From contig CAIZIN010000073.1 of assembly GCA_903933085.1 (NCBI GenBank), positions 1-21,292 on the forward strand: DNA of 21,292 nt, written 5' to 3'. The DNA comes from an uncultured bacterium (GTDB lineage Bacteria; Patescibacteriota; Minisyncoccia; Phycocordibacterales; CAIZIN01). The position numbers and the translations under genes are program-made. Of the stretch, positions 1 to 8,244 are shown piece after piece. Every line of letters starts with the position of its first letter. Positions within the stretch are counted from its first letter, which is position 1. The notes beneath the pieces are model-generated. The model was not told where the DNA came from, made no database searches, and saw nothing but the letters and a program-made list of their open reading frames with translations.

Positions 1-42
1 CCAAAGCATCGTTCGGAGTCCATAAAATAGTATCTATTTTGT

Positions 43-182
43 AAATTCGAAGCACGAAATTCGAAATCCGAAACAAATCCTAAATTCAAATATCAAAATA
101 ATAAACAAATTCATCGAATTCCGTTTCGAATTTATTTTTTAGAATTTTGTATTTGTTTCGGATTTCGTGCTTCGAATTTCGG
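43..182. repeat. Imperfect long inverted repeat (MITE-like)
   Basis: Two arms (about 43-90 and 140-182) are reverse complements over most of their length. Both carry AAATTCGAAGCACGAAAT followed by ATCCGAAACAAAT; the left arm has 5 extra bases. The interior is A/T-rich with further TTCGAA motifs. It has no coding potential and resembles a miniature palindromic element upstream of the PEGA gene. Its mobility is inference. Confidence 0.6.
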
Positions 183-196
183 ATTTTATCCCGTGG

Positions 197-220
197 ATTC
201 CCGTTTTTACGGGAATGACA
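197..220. repeat. REP-like half unit ending in ATGACA
   Basis: An 8-bp stem (ATTCCCGT / ACGGGAAT) with a TTTT loop is followed by GACA. The same hairpin-plus-ATGACA design recurs at 15111-15135, 18517-18590 and 19320-19372, so this is one member of a dispersed family. Confidence 0.6.
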
Positions 221-246
221 GACGGGGACTGTTGTGCTAATATAGT
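215..246 (+). promoter_or_regulatory. Putative promoter of PEGA gene
   Basis: ATGACA (215-220) could serve as -35, with TAATAT (238-243) at 17 nt or TATAGT (241-246) at 20 nt as -10. The predicted transcription start falls at or just before the ATG at 253. The -35 would be supplied by the end of the REP-like hairpin. The match is moderate. Confidence 0.4.
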
Positions 247-252
247 ACTAAT

Positions 253-1176
253 ATGACCCCAAAATCTTCGCGTACACGTTTTGTATATTTTATCTTTTTT
301 GTACTTGTTTTTCTTGCTGTTGCGCCATTTATCCTACTATATTCTTTTGGTTATAATTGGACTAAAAACTTCTCTCTTCTGAAGACTGGTGGGGTATATG
401 TATATTCAAGCGAAACTGGAGCCCAGCTTTATGTAAATGAAAAACTTGATGATTCAACAAGTGTTTTTCAACATGGGCTTTTGGTAAAAGATTTACGCCC
501 AGATATTTATGCTATTAAAATAGTTAAGGATGGCTACATTGATTGGAAGAAAAATATTGACGTTAGAGAGGAGAGAGTCGCAGAAGCTTATCCTTTTTTG
601 ATTCCAAAACAAATTTCTGCCATATCTGTACCTGCTATGGTACCAAAATCTATCACAGCATCAACTACACTTATTTCAAATTCAGAATATAAAAACCTGA
701 TTGCCCTTTTTGCAACAAGTACCAAAGTTTCATTGGTAAATAAAATAACTGCAAGTACCACAAAGTTGACTGTTCAAGTAAAAGCTACCACCACTAATCC
801 AAGCATTGAAAATAAAAAATTATTAATTGAAAAGGTTGGGAATGAATTACAAGCCACGTGGGGAGGTTCATCATCAGATACGCCTTTCTATTTCTGTATT
901 CAAGATAAAGATGAGTGTCTTAAAAGTTTTGTGGTGTATTCCGCTTCGAATATCGGTACTTTTAATTTTTATCCAAGCAGGAATGATTTGGTTATAGCTG
1001 TGGTTGGTTCAAAAATTGTAGTTGTGGAACTTGATAAAAGATTACCTCAAAATATTGTTGAATTATATCAATCTCCAAATCAAGAAGCTTTAGATTTTAG
1101 GGTTATTGATAATGAGACGATTGCAGTAAAAGATGGTAAAAAACTTATTAAGTTAAGCTTAATATATGCAAAATAA
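253..1176 (+). CDS. PEGA-domain membrane-anchored protein
   Basis: A 307-residue protein of unknown specific function. Residues 10-32 form one hydrophobic segment after a basic N-terminus, consistent with a signal anchor, so the rest is probably outside the membrane. Residues about 47-118 resemble a PEGA domain: VYVYSSETGAQLYVNEK followed by the LRPDIYAIKIVKDGY pattern, a surface-associated beta fold. The remaining ~190 residues are Ser/Thr-rich, beta-like and unrecognised, possibly a degenerate propeller. The start at 253 fits a -10 hexamer 7-10 nt upstream and no Shine-Dalgarno. Its last 11 bases overlap pheS, so the two are probably cotranscribed. No functional link to tRNA charging is implied. 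Confidence 0.75.
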   Translation: MTPKSSRTRFVYFIFFVLVFLAVAPFILLYSFGYNWTKNFSLLKTGGVYVYSSETGAQLYVNEKLDDSTSVFQHGLLVKDLRPDIYAIKIVKDGYIDWKKNIDVREERVAEAYPFLIPKQISAISVPAMVPKSITASTTLISNSEYKNLIALFATSTKVSLVNKITASTTKLTVQVKATTTNPSIENKKLLIEKVGNELQATWGGSSSDTPFYFCIQDKDECLKSFVVYSASNIGTFNFYPSRNDLVIAVVGSKIVVVELDKRLPQNIVELYQSPNQEALDFRVIDNETIAVKDGKKLIKLSLIYAK

Positions 1177-1891
1177 TAATTTAGAAAAAACTGTAGGACA
1201 TATTCATCCAATATCACAAATGATTCGAGAAATACATGAGATTTTTAAATCTATTGGGTACGATATCGCTTTTGGGCCAGAACTTGAAACAGAATATTAC
1301 AACTTTGACGCCTTGAATGTTCCCGCAGATCATTCTTCACGCGATATGCAGGATACTTTTTGGTTAAAAGCTGATCCAAAAAGTATAACTCCTGACAAAT
1401 TACTTATGCGAACACATACTAGTCCGGTACAGATAAGGTATATGGAAAATAATAAACCTCCTCTTAAGGTTATTATGCCTGGCAGGGTATTTAGAAATGA
1501 AGCTACCGACGCAACACACGAAGCAAACTTTTTTCAACTTGAGGGACTTTGTGTCGGTGTAGATATTACTATGAAAGATTTAAAAGGATTATTGGAATAT
1601 TTTTTTGAAAAGTTTTTTGGTGAAAATGTTCAAGTACGTTTTCGTCCAAGTTATTTTCCTTTCGTTGAACCAGGGGTTGAAGTAGATGTTTTTACAAAGG
1701 GAAAATGGATGGAAGTGATGGGGGCTGGAATGGTTCACCCGAAAGTACTTTCTGGTGTGGGAATAGATCCAAATGAATATAGAGGATTTGCCTTCGGACT
1801 TGGACTTGATAGATTTGCAATGATTAAATATGGGATTCCTGATGTTCGAATGCTTTACCAACCAGACTTGAGAATATTTAACCAATTCTAG
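1166..1891 (+). CDS. pheS: Phenylalanine-tRNA ligase alpha subunit, short form
   Basis: Catalytic subunit of class II PheRS, which charges tRNA-Phe as an alpha2-beta2 complex in the cytoplasm. The 241 residues cover the whole catalytic core. The GHIHP start of the core is at residues 11-15, followed by YNFDALN, HTSPVQIR, motif 2 (GRVFRNE...FFQLEG, about 106-127), RFRPSYFPF, and motif 3 (GFAFGLGLDRFAM near 207-219). The usual bacterial protein is about 330 residues. The missing ~90 are the N-terminal coiled-coil arm that contacts tRNA; here only ~10 residues precede the core, and the upstream frame is occupied by the PEGA gene. It overlaps that gene by 11 bp and lies 2 bp before pheT, forming an operon. 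Confidence 0.93.
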   Translation: MQNNNLEKTVGHIHPISQMIREIHEIFKSIGYDIAFGPELETEYYNFDALNVPADHSSRDMQDTFWLKADPKSITPDKLLMRTHTSPVQIRYMENNKPPLKVIMPGRVFRNEATDATHEANFFQLEGLCVGVDITMKDLKGLLEYFFEKFFGENVQVRFRPSYFPFVEPGVEVDVFTKGKWMEVMGAGMVHPKVLSGVGIDPNEYRGFAFGLGLDRFAMIKYGIPDVRMLYQPDLRIFNQF

Positions 1892-1893
1892 CT

Positions 1894-3807
1894 ATGTTGA
1901 TTTCAAAAAAATGGATACAAGATTTCATAGAAGAAAAATTACCCGAGACAGATATACTTGTGGACGGTATTATTATGCACGCATTTGAAATTGAGAGTTT
2001 TGAAAAAGTTGGTGAGGATGAAGTTTTTGATATTAAAATATTGCCAGACAGAAATCATTATGCACTTTCACATAGAGGGATTGCTAAGGAAATTTGTGCA
2101 ATATTCGGCTTGACGTTTAAAGATATTGTTCCTAAGAGAGAATTTCCAGTTTCAGAGAAACTTAATATTGAAATTGAAGATGGAAAACTTTGTCGGCGAT
2201 ATTGTGGTGCTTATATAAAAAACATAAAAATAGATGAGTCGCCAAAATGGCTCTCAGAAAGAATTGAGGCAATTGGTCAGAAATCCATTAATAATATTGT
2301 TGATATAACAAATTATGTAATGTATGGTCTTGGTCAACCGCTTCACGCTTTCGATATGGATAAGCTAATGGGAGGTATTACAGCTCGTGCAGGCAAGGAA
2401 GGGGAGGTTTTAAGTCTTCTAGATGCTACAGGGGTGGAAGATAAGAAAGGGCGTGTTATTGAATTAGGACAAGGAGAGTGCGTTATTGCAGATGATTCAG
2501 GGCCACTTGTGCTTGCTGGTATAAAAGGCGGCATAAAGACTGCGATAAGTAAAGATACAAAAAATATAATTATAGAAGCTGCGAATTTTGATCCGGCCAT
2601 AACACGTAAATTTTCTAGCCTATATAATCTGCGTAATGAAAGTTCAAAACGATTTGAAAATGAAATTACACCAGATTATGCTTGGGATGGTTTAGAGATG
2701 TGTGTTGATTTAATGTTGCAAATTGCTGGAGGAGAGCTTGAGGGGGTAAAAGATATATATCCAAAAAAGTTTCCAGAATATAAAGTTGGGGTCAGTCAAA
2801 AAGAAATAGAACAACTTCTTGGTGTGAATATAACCCACGAGAATATTGTCACAATTTTAAAGAAATTTAATTTTCAGTATGATGTTGTTGACGGAGTTTA
2901 TATTATTTCTGTCCCTTCTGACAGATTTGATATTCGTATAAAAGAAGATTTAATTGAGGAAATTGGAAGGATTTATGGCTATGAACACATAGTATCAAAA
3001 AGGCCAGAATTATTTAATAAACAAAGAGAAAATAAAAGATTGATAGTTGAGTCGGTAATTCGTGAGCATTTAGTTGCTTCTGGTTTTTCTGAAATTCTCA
3101 CTTATACTTTCCAGCCGAAGGGTGATTTGGAAGTTTTGAATGCTTTAGCTTCGGATAAATCATTTTTGCGTAACACACTTTCCGATCAATTGTCTGAAGC
3201 TTTAGTGCAAAATTTACGTTATGCAGATTTGCTCGGACTTTCAAAAATAAAAATATTTGAAATGGGTGCCGTATTTAAAAAAGCAGGAGAAGGTTTGAGT
3301 CTGGCTTTAGCTGTTGCCTTTTCAAAAAAAATAAAAGGAGAGTCTCCTGATGAAGACATTTTAAAGACTCTTGAGAGGGTATGTGAGGTGTTGGGTGTTG
3401 AAAAAACTAAAATCATTACAGAAATAAAAAACGGTGTATTAGAAGTTGACCTAGAAAAACTTATCGAGCTCTCATCAGACGATTTAGTTATGCCAAAATT
3501 TGTGGATCGAGATATAAAAAAATATTCAGCGATTTCACAGTATCCATTTTCAGTGCGAGATATTGCAGTTTGGACAGAGGGGGAAGGGAATGAGAATGAA
3601 ATTGAAGAAATCATAAAAAAATATTCTGGAGAATTGCTAAAGAGAGTTTCACTTTTTGATGTCTTTTCAAAAGATGGAAAGACTTCATATGCATACCGTT
3701 TAGTTCTTCAGTCGATGAATAAAACCCTAGAAGAAAATGAAATAAATGAGATTATGAATAAGATCACTGAAGAAATGAATGCAAAAGAAGGGTGGACAGT
3801 GAGGTAA
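1894..3807 (+). CDS. pheT: Phenylalanine-tRNA ligase beta subunit, lacking the OB tRNA-binding domain
   Basis: Structural and editing subunit of PheRS, 637 residues against about 800 usually. B1 begins at residue 1 (LISKKWIQDFIEEKLPE). Around residue 40 the sequence jumps directly to DIKILPDRNHYALSHRG, which in full-length proteins follows the ~110-residue EMAP-II/OB (B2) domain; that domain is absent. The B3/B4 core with DITNYVMYGLGQPLHAFD, a B5-like segment, the catalytic-like domain (IEEIGRIYGYEHI) and a C-terminal ferredoxin-fold anticodon-binding domain (about 545-637, YPFSVRDIAVW...LFDVF) are present. It starts 2 bp after the pheS stop with no visible Shine-Dalgarno. A hairpin at 3838 follows without a T-tract, so no clear terminator is seen. 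Confidence 0.93.
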   Translation: MLISKKWIQDFIEEKLPETDILVDGIIMHAFEIESFEKVGEDEVFDIKILPDRNHYALSHRGIAKEICAIFGLTFKDIVPKREFPVSEKLNIEIEDGKLCRRYCGAYIKNIKIDESPKWLSERIEAIGQKSINNIVDITNYVMYGLGQPLHAFDMDKLMGGITARAGKEGEVLSLLDATGVEDKKGRVIELGQGECVIADDSGPLVLAGIKGGIKTAISKDTKNIIIEAANFDPAITRKFSSLYNLRNESSKRFENEITPDYAWDGLEMCVDLMLQIAGGELEGVKDIYPKKFPEYKVGVSQKEIEQLLGVNITHENIVTILKKFNFQYDVVDGVYIISVPSDRFDIRIKEDLIEEIGRIYGYEHIVSKRPELFNKQRENKRLIVESVIREHLVASGFSEILTYTFQPKGDLEVLNALASDKSFLRNTLSDQLSEALVQNLRYADLLGLSKIKIFEMGAVFKKAGEGLSLALAVAFSKKIKGESPDEDILKTLERVCEVLGVEKTKIITEIKNGVLEVDLEKLIELSSDDLVMPKFVDRDIKKYSAISQYPFSVRDIAVWTEGEGNENEIEEIIKKYSGELLKRVSLFDVFSKDGKTSYAYRLVLQSMNKTLEENEINEIMNKITEEMNAKEGWTVR

Positions 3808-3837
3808 TTTAAAATTTAAAATTAAAAATGTAAAATT

Positions 3838-3877
3838 ATTATGCACAAAAGTGACAACCGTCACTTTTGTGCATAAT
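3838..3877. repeat. Perfect 40-bp palindrome with TATGCACA ends (solo copy)
   Basis: 18-bp perfect arms (ATTATGCACAAAAGTGAC and its complement) surround an AACC loop. The outer TATGCACA...TGTGCATA and the 40-bp length match the palindromes at 12880-12925 and 13515-13554, while the inner stem differs. It lacks a following T-tract on the + strand, and the minus gene has its own terminator at 3885-3924, so a plain terminator is not the best explanation. Confidence 0.8.
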
Positions 3878-3884
3878 GATTAGA

Positions 3885-3924
3885 TATAAAAAATACCCTC
3901 TTCACGAAATTGTGATGTGGGTAT
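3885..3924 (-). terminator. Intrinsic terminator of the 3938-4432 gene
   Basis: Read on the minus strand, ATACCC pairs with GGGTAT, with additional inner pairing (CATCAC/GTGA region). It is followed by a TTTTTT tract at 3892-3885. Confidence 0.6.
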
Positions 3925-3937
3925 TGATAAAAAAGTA

Positions 3938-4432
3938 TTACTCAAAATCAATAGGAAAAATTTGTTCTTTTCGACAAACGATCTGGATGTGTGCCCCATT
4001 TTCATGTTGATAAATTTCAGCCTTTAAAGCGTCCATATTTACAGTGTGTTCTCTTAACAATGTAAATTTTTTCTTGCCAGCACATCCAAAGGCTGTTTGT
4101 AGAATCTCAAAATCCATAAAGTGCCTTACTGCATAGGCTACGTGCTCAGGTACTTTAACAACGTCTTGACTTATCAGCTCTATTTGCCTGTCTTTTCGCT
4201 TCAAGAATGCACCACCTGCATTATTTCCTCCTAACCAAACAAAACCTTGTTTTGATTTAAGGAATTTAATTTCATCCAATACTCCTTGGTGTGAATGTTG
4301 AGCGGTGTGTTCGGGTTTAACTGAAACTCCTGATGCGTTAACGACATCGAGAAAGTCTTGCATAAAAGATAGTTCAAGATATTTCATAGTGTATTTTAGT
4401 TGAGAAAGAACAGATCTGCACTGACCTTTCAA
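3938..4432 (-). CDS. Hypothetical protein, unrecognised
   Basis: An open frame of 164 residues starting at TTG. An ATG 45 bases further in (position 4387, MKYLELSFMQDFLDVV) is an equally plausible start, giving 149 residues. No Shine-Dalgarno supports either. The protein appears soluble with no hydrophobic segment. It contains a Gly-rich GFVWLGGNNAGGAF stretch, several His residues (HTAQHSHQG) and two Cys, but no motif I can assign. It is a single-gene unit with its own terminator, divergent from gyrB. Reality as a gene is supported by the terminator and clean frame; function is unknown. Confidence 0.6.
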   Translation of the reverse strand: MKGQCRSVLSQLKYTMKYLELSFMQDFLDVVNASGVSVKPEHTAQHSHQGVLDEIKFLKSKQGFVWLGGNNAGGAFLKRKDRQIELISQDVVKVPEHVAYAVRHFMDFEILQTAFGCAGKKKFTLLREHTVNMDALKAEIYQHENGAHIQIVCRKEQIFPIDFE

Positions 4433-4471
4433 TTTCTTGATTAGCCGTTGTTTTTGTTAGCAGATATCTAA

Positions 4472-4499
4472 ACCATATCACAGCTCGAAGGTCTGTCAA
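4472..4499 (-). promoter_or_regulatory. Weak candidate promoter for the 3938-4432 gene
   Basis: On the minus strand, TTGACA (4499-4494) is followed after 16 nt by TATGGT (4477-4472). The -35 is consensus and the -10 is poor. It would give a leader of roughly 30 nt to the TTG start. Confidence 0.35.
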
Positions 4500-4523
4500 T
4501 AGGCATTATCTTCTATTTTTTGA

Positions 4524-4529
4524 TATAAT
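4524..4529 (+). promoter_or_regulatory. gyrB -10 element TATAAT
   Basis: A consensus TATAAT ends 12 nt before the gyrB ATG (4542), predicting a leader of about 5 nt. No clear -35 and no Shine-Dalgarno are visible. Confidence 0.5.
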
Positions 4530-4541
4530 TAGATTCATATT

Positions 4542-6629
4542 ATGGCTACAAACAAAGAAGAAAAACCAAAGCGAGATACTTATGGAGCGGATGCCATTCA
4601 GGTCCTAGAAGGGCTTGAACCAGTGCGAAAGCGCCCAGGAATGTATATTGGAACAACTGGTCCTGACGGTTTTCATCATCTTATTACAGAAATTTTTGAT
4701 AACTCACGCGATGAAGCGATGGGTGGTCATTGTAATGATATTGAAGTTGTCTTCATGCCAGACAATCATATTCGCGTAACTGACAACGGCCGAGGTATTC
4801 CGGTTGGTATTCATGCAAAAACAAAAGTTTCAGCACTGGAAACGATTATGACAACACTTCATGCTGGAGGTAAATTCGGTGGAGAAGGATATAAAGTTTC
4901 TGGAGGACTCCACGGTGTGGGTGCTTCTGTTGTTAATGCGCTTTCAAGTTACACTCAAGTGATGGTGCATAAAGCTGGAGAAGGCGTTTACATGCAAGAA
5001 TATTCTCGAGGAAAGAAAAAAGCATCAGTAAAGAAAATTGGCACAACAAAAGAACATGGAACAATTGTAACTTTCCAACCAGATGAAGAGATTTTCGGTA
5101 AACAGGAATTTGATTTCAGTAGAATTGTTGGGCATATGCGACAGCAGGCCTACCTTGTAAAAGGTCTTCGGATCACTGTTATTAATGCTATGGATTATAA
5201 GGGTAAGATTGATGCAAGTGAATCTTTCTATTTTCGTGAATTAGGTATTGAGGTTTCATCACAGACATTTTATTTTGAAGGAGGTTTGCTTTCTCTTGTG
5301 AAGTTTTACAACCAACTTCAAAAGCCAATTCACAGTAATGTTTTTTATGTTGAAAAAGCTGCGGAAGGAGTTGAGTCTGTTGAAGTATCTTTGCAGTACG
5401 TAGATGACATCTCGTCTCGTATAATGTGTTTTGCAAACAATATTCATACACCTGAAGGAGGTACACACCTCACTGGTTTTAAAACAGCTCTAACACGTAT
5501 CGTAAATAATTATGCTCGAAAGGCAAATATTATAAAAGATGCCGATGATAACTTTACTGGCGATGACGTGCTTGAAGGTTTGACTGCTGTAGTTTCTGTG
5601 AAGCTTCGAGAAATTCAATTTGAAGGTCAAACAAAGGCTAAGCTTGGATCTACGGAAGCTCAAGGAGCTGTGGCGTCTGTTTTTGGTGATGCTTTGAATA
5701 TGTTTTTTGAAGAACATCCTGATGATGCAAAATCAATTGTAAATAAATCTATACTCGCTCTTCGTGCCAGAAAGGCGGCTAAGGCAGCTAAAGACTCTGT
5801 ACTTAGAAAAGGTGCTTTGGAAGGTATGACACTTCCAGGCAAGCTTGCAGACTGTCAGTCGAAAGACGCTTCTGAATCCGAAATATTCATTGTGGAGGGA
5901 GATTCCGCTGGAGGTACAGCGAAGACTGGACGTGATCGAAAGATTCAAGCCATTCTTCCACTTCGAGGAAAGATTTTAAATGTTGAACGAGCCAGACTGG
6001 ATAAGATGTTGGCTTCAGAGATGATAAAGAATCTTGTGGTGGCACTTGGTACAGCCATTGGAGATACATTTGATATTGGTAAGCTTAGATATCATAAAGT
6101 AATTATTGCAACCGATGCCGACGTGGACGGTGCCCACATCCGTACTTTACTCCTCACTTTATTTTTCAGATATTTTCGTCCACTTGTGGATGCAGGACAT
6201 ATTTATATCGCTCAATCACCATTATATAAAATTAAAAAAGGAAAAGAGATTTCATATTTTTACAATGATGAAGATAAAAATGCGTACTTAGAAAAAGAAG
6301 GATTAAATCCAGAAGAGGTAGAACCTGTTGAAGAAGGGGAATCAATACCAGAAGAACCTGAGATTATAGAGGAAGATGAGAATGAAGGTAGAAATTCGAA
6401 GGTTAAAACTTCAAAGATTCATGTTCAACGATATAAAGGTCTTGGAGAAATGAATGCTGAAGAACTTTGGGAAACAACAATGGATCCTGCTCGACGAATC
6501 TTAAAGCAAGTAACTGTTGATGATGAGGCTGATGCAAATATTGTATTTGATATGCTCATGGGTACAGATGTTCCAGCAAGAAAATCTTTCATTCAATCAA
6601 ATGCAAAATTGGCGAATTTGGATGTGTAA
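4542..6629 (+). CDS. gyrB: DNA gyrase (type IIA topoisomerase) subunit B
   Basis: ATPase subunit that, with GyrA, introduces negative supercoils. It has 695 residues. The GHKL ATPase domain comes first: E50 and N54 in TEIFDNSRDEA, DNGRGIP at 81-87, and the GGLHGVGASVVNALS ATP lid near 121-135. The transducer domain follows, then the Toprim domain with EGDSAGG (E452) and the metal-binding DADVDG (D525, D527, D529). The C-terminus has RYKGLGEMN and TMDPARR. Between Toprim and RYKGLGEMN there is an unusually acidic stretch of about 40 residues (EEVEPVEEGESIPEEPE and on), longer than in typical GyrB. ParE is a close alternative; no gyrA or parC neighbour is present to decide. It is monocistronic, ended by a strong terminator. 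Confidence 0.93.
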   Translation: MATNKEEKPKRDTYGADAIQVLEGLEPVRKRPGMYIGTTGPDGFHHLITEIFDNSRDEAMGGHCNDIEVVFMPDNHIRVTDNGRGIPVGIHAKTKVSALETIMTTLHAGGKFGGEGYKVSGGLHGVGASVVNALSSYTQVMVHKAGEGVYMQEYSRGKKKASVKKIGTTKEHGTIVTFQPDEEIFGKQEFDFSRIVGHMRQQAYLVKGLRITVINAMDYKGKIDASESFYFRELGIEVSSQTFYFEGGLLSLVKFYNQLQKPIHSNVFYVEKAAEGVESVEVSLQYVDDISSRIMCFANNIHTPEGGTHLTGFKTALTRIVNNYARKANIIKDADDNFTGDDVLEGLTAVVSVKLREIQFEGQTKAKLGSTEAQGAVASVFGDALNMFFEEHPDDAKSIVNKSILALRARKAAKAAKDSVLRKGALEGMTLPGKLADCQSKDASESEIFIVEGDSAGGTAKTGRDRKIQAILPLRGKILNVERARLDKMLASEMIKNLVVALGTAIGDTFDIGKLRYHKVIIATDADVDGAHIRTLLLTLFFRYFRPLVDAGHIYIAQSPLYKIKKGKEISYFYNDEDKNAYLEKEGLNPEEVEPVEEGESIPEEPEIIEEDENEGRNSKVKTSKIHVQRYKGLGEMNAEELWETTMDPARRILKQVTVDDEADANIVFDMLMGTDVPARKSFIQSNAKLANLDV

Positions 6630-6666
6630 GAAAAAATTAAAAATGTAAAATGTAAAGTTAATAGAT

Positions 6667-6707
6667 AATGAGCCAGCCCCGAAGGGGCTGGCTCATTTTC
6701 TTTTTTA
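6667..6707 (+). terminator. Strong intrinsic terminator after gyrB
   Basis: A 14-bp stem (6667-6680 with 6684-6697, core GAGCCAGCCCC) has a GAA loop and is followed by TTTTCTTTTTT. The minus-strand side has only a weak T-run, so service to the convergent gene is less certain. Confidence 0.9.
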
Positions 6708-6709
6708 TT

Positions 6710-8164
6710 CTAATACACGGTTATGTCTTCGTTTAAAACATTATTGTTTTCATTTGTTTCGTTTACAGTATTGTTTGTGTCAAGCCTGATTTTTATTGTA
6801 TTTTTTCCTATATCACTCGCGTCTGGATCAAAATCAATAGTGTACTGTCTCTTTTCTTTTGGATAAAATGTATTCTGAACTGGTGATGTATATAGGCCGT
6901 TTGAGTTACCTGATAAATCAGCGGTGAAAATAAAGGGCCCTGTTTCACCGTCCCCAATATTTTCTATTTCAATACGTATAGCCACGCGGTCATTTTCCGA
7001 TACAGAATTTGCTACATAATATCTTCCATTATTTCGGTCTATGTAACCTCTAGAGATTACTTTAAGCATCAAATCAGAATTTGATGAATTGTAATAATTG
7101 TTATAAGTAGGTGGTAATAGCAAGCCAGTACTATAGCTAGTACCAGAATTTACAAGTGTCATCACTATGGTGTTATTTATCTCAGAAACTTCAGATACTG
7201 ATTGATTAGGATCTACAATTACTGTAACAATATTATTTCCTGTTACTGCAAGATTTCTCATTGAGAGTGTATACTCAATCGTCTCTCCTGGTTTTAGTGA
7301 TGGCTGAATTCCTGAAGGGAATACTTGACTTGGGTAAGTCGGAAGTACAGCAGTAAACTGCCATGCTCCAGTAGGAGTATTTCCACTATTAGTAATATCG
7401 AACCGAACAGCGGAAATTTCATTGATTCCAAAAACTGTCTTTGGAACAAAAATATTGTTTACTATAGTCCCGGTATCTTTTGCTGTAATGCGCAAATCTG
7501 GTTTTCCTACTACGTATGAGTTATTTGCATATTGATTAGTTGTTTGTTTTTTTACGATTGGTGTAGTGACCTGTTTTGTTACAAGATTTGCGTCTTTACT
7601 TATTTTTGTATTATCTGTTGTTGTTGATGTGTTTTCTTGATTTGAAGTATTATTTAGATTACCGTTTTGTATTGTGAGTAAAACTTTACCCATCGCTTCC
7701 CTTGAGCCAGTTTCTATATCATAAAAGGTTACATAAATATTTGTATCAATAAAAGAATTTTCATCTCTTAATTGTGGAATGATTTTGAATGGATTTGAAT
7801 TCAAAGTACTTGTGGCTGTGCAGGGTAGGTTGATTTGATCTGGTCCATCAATTAAAATCATAGAAAGATCTTTATTAGAACAGTCAAATTTAAATTCATA
7901 AACTCCCGCGGTGACTTTATTTTTATGTACAAAAGAAACATCTAAAATTTCTCCAGATTTTACAGAATTGCTTGAGAGGGAAATAGTAATGGATTCTTTT
8001 GGGGGGAATATAGAAGTGCTAATATTGGAAAAAGCTCCACCAATAGAGTCTATAACTCTAGGTAAAATTTTAGTTAAACCAACAAATACAAAAATAGCCA
8101 GAATAAGCATTCCTGCTACTAAAGCTCCTTTAAGTATTGGGTTCCATTTCTCTATTTTATTCAT
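6710..8164 (-). CDS. Membrane-anchored protein with two CARDB-like domains
   Basis: A secreted, probably cell-surface protein of 484 residues from the start used here. The N-terminal signal anchor is about residues 10-30 (ILKGALVAGMLILAIFVFVG). An unassigned beta-rich domain with two Cys follows, then a Thr/Asn/Gln-rich linker. Two CARDB-type adhesion domains come next. The first begins near KPDLRITAKDTG and contains FDITNSGNTPTGAW...LKPGETIEYTL...SEINNT. The second begins near SDLMLKVISRGYI and ends NETNENNNVLNEDI. I chose the fourth ATG of the frame (8164): the -10 TATAAT overlaps the first ATG, and its predicted start site is exactly at 8164. It is divergent from the sortase gene and shares its control region. 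Confidence 0.8.
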   Translation of the reverse strand: MNKIEKWNPILKGALVAGMLILAIFVFVGLTKILPRVIDSIGGAFSNISTSIFPPKESITISLSSNSVKSGEILDVSFVHKNKVTAGVYEFKFDCSNKDLSMILIDGPDQINLPCTATSTLNSNPFKIIPQLRDENSFIDTNIYVTFYDIETGSREAMGKVLLTIQNGNLNNTSNQENTSTTTDNTKISKDANLVTKQVTTPIVKKQTTNQYANNSYVVGKPDLRITAKDTGTIVNNIFVPKTVFGINEISAVRFDITNSGNTPTGAWQFTAVLPTYPSQVFPSGIQPSLKPGETIEYTLSMRNLAVTGNNIVTVIVDPNQSVSEVSEINNTIVMTLVNSGTSYSTGLLLPPTYNNYYNSSNSDLMLKVISRGYIDRNNGRYYVANSVSENDRVAIRIEIENIGDGETGPFIFTADLSGNSNGLYTSPVQNTFYPKEKRQYTIDFDPDASDIGKNTIKIRLDTNNTVNETNENNNVLNEDITVY

Positions 8165-8171
8165 ATTGGCC

Positions 8172-8199
8172 ATTATACAACTTTTGAATACTTTGTCAA
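8172..8199 (-). promoter_or_regulatory. Promoter of CARDB gene, leaderless
   Basis: On the minus strand TTGACA (8199-8194), a 16-nt spacer and TATAAT (8177-8172) are followed after 7 nt by the ATG at 8164. Both hexamers are consensus, and the position implies a leaderless mRNA. Confidence 0.8.
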
Positions 8200-8213
8200 T
8201 TAGTTTAATTGAC
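8195..8213. promoter_or_regulatory. Palindrome spanning both divergent -35 boxes (candidate operator)
   Basis: GTCAATTA-GTT-TAATTGAC is a perfect 8-bp inverted repeat with a 3-nt spacer. It covers the -35 boxes of both the CARDB and sortase promoters, so a repressor here would control both. Part of the symmetry comes automatically from two facing TTGAC boxes; the AATTA extension does not. Confidence 0.4.
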
Positions 8214-8237
8214 TAATTTGGGTTATATATGTACAAT
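8209..8237 (+). promoter_or_regulatory. Sortase promoter, leaderless
   Basis: TTGACT (8209-8214), an exact 17-nt spacer and TACAAT (8232-8237). The ATG at 8245 lies 7 nt downstream, where transcription is expected to start. Confidence 0.75.
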
Positions 8238-8244
8238 TGGATAG

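Noticed and set aside
3219..3614. Minus-strand Ser-rich frame inside pheT
   Set aside because: Lies fully opposite conserved pheT sequence and has no recognisable domain.
3838..3877. Palindrome as an ordinary terminator of pheT or of the 3938-4432 gene
   Set aside because: No T-tract follows on the + strand, and the minus gene already has a better terminator at 3885-3924. The ends match the palindrome family at 12880 and 13515.
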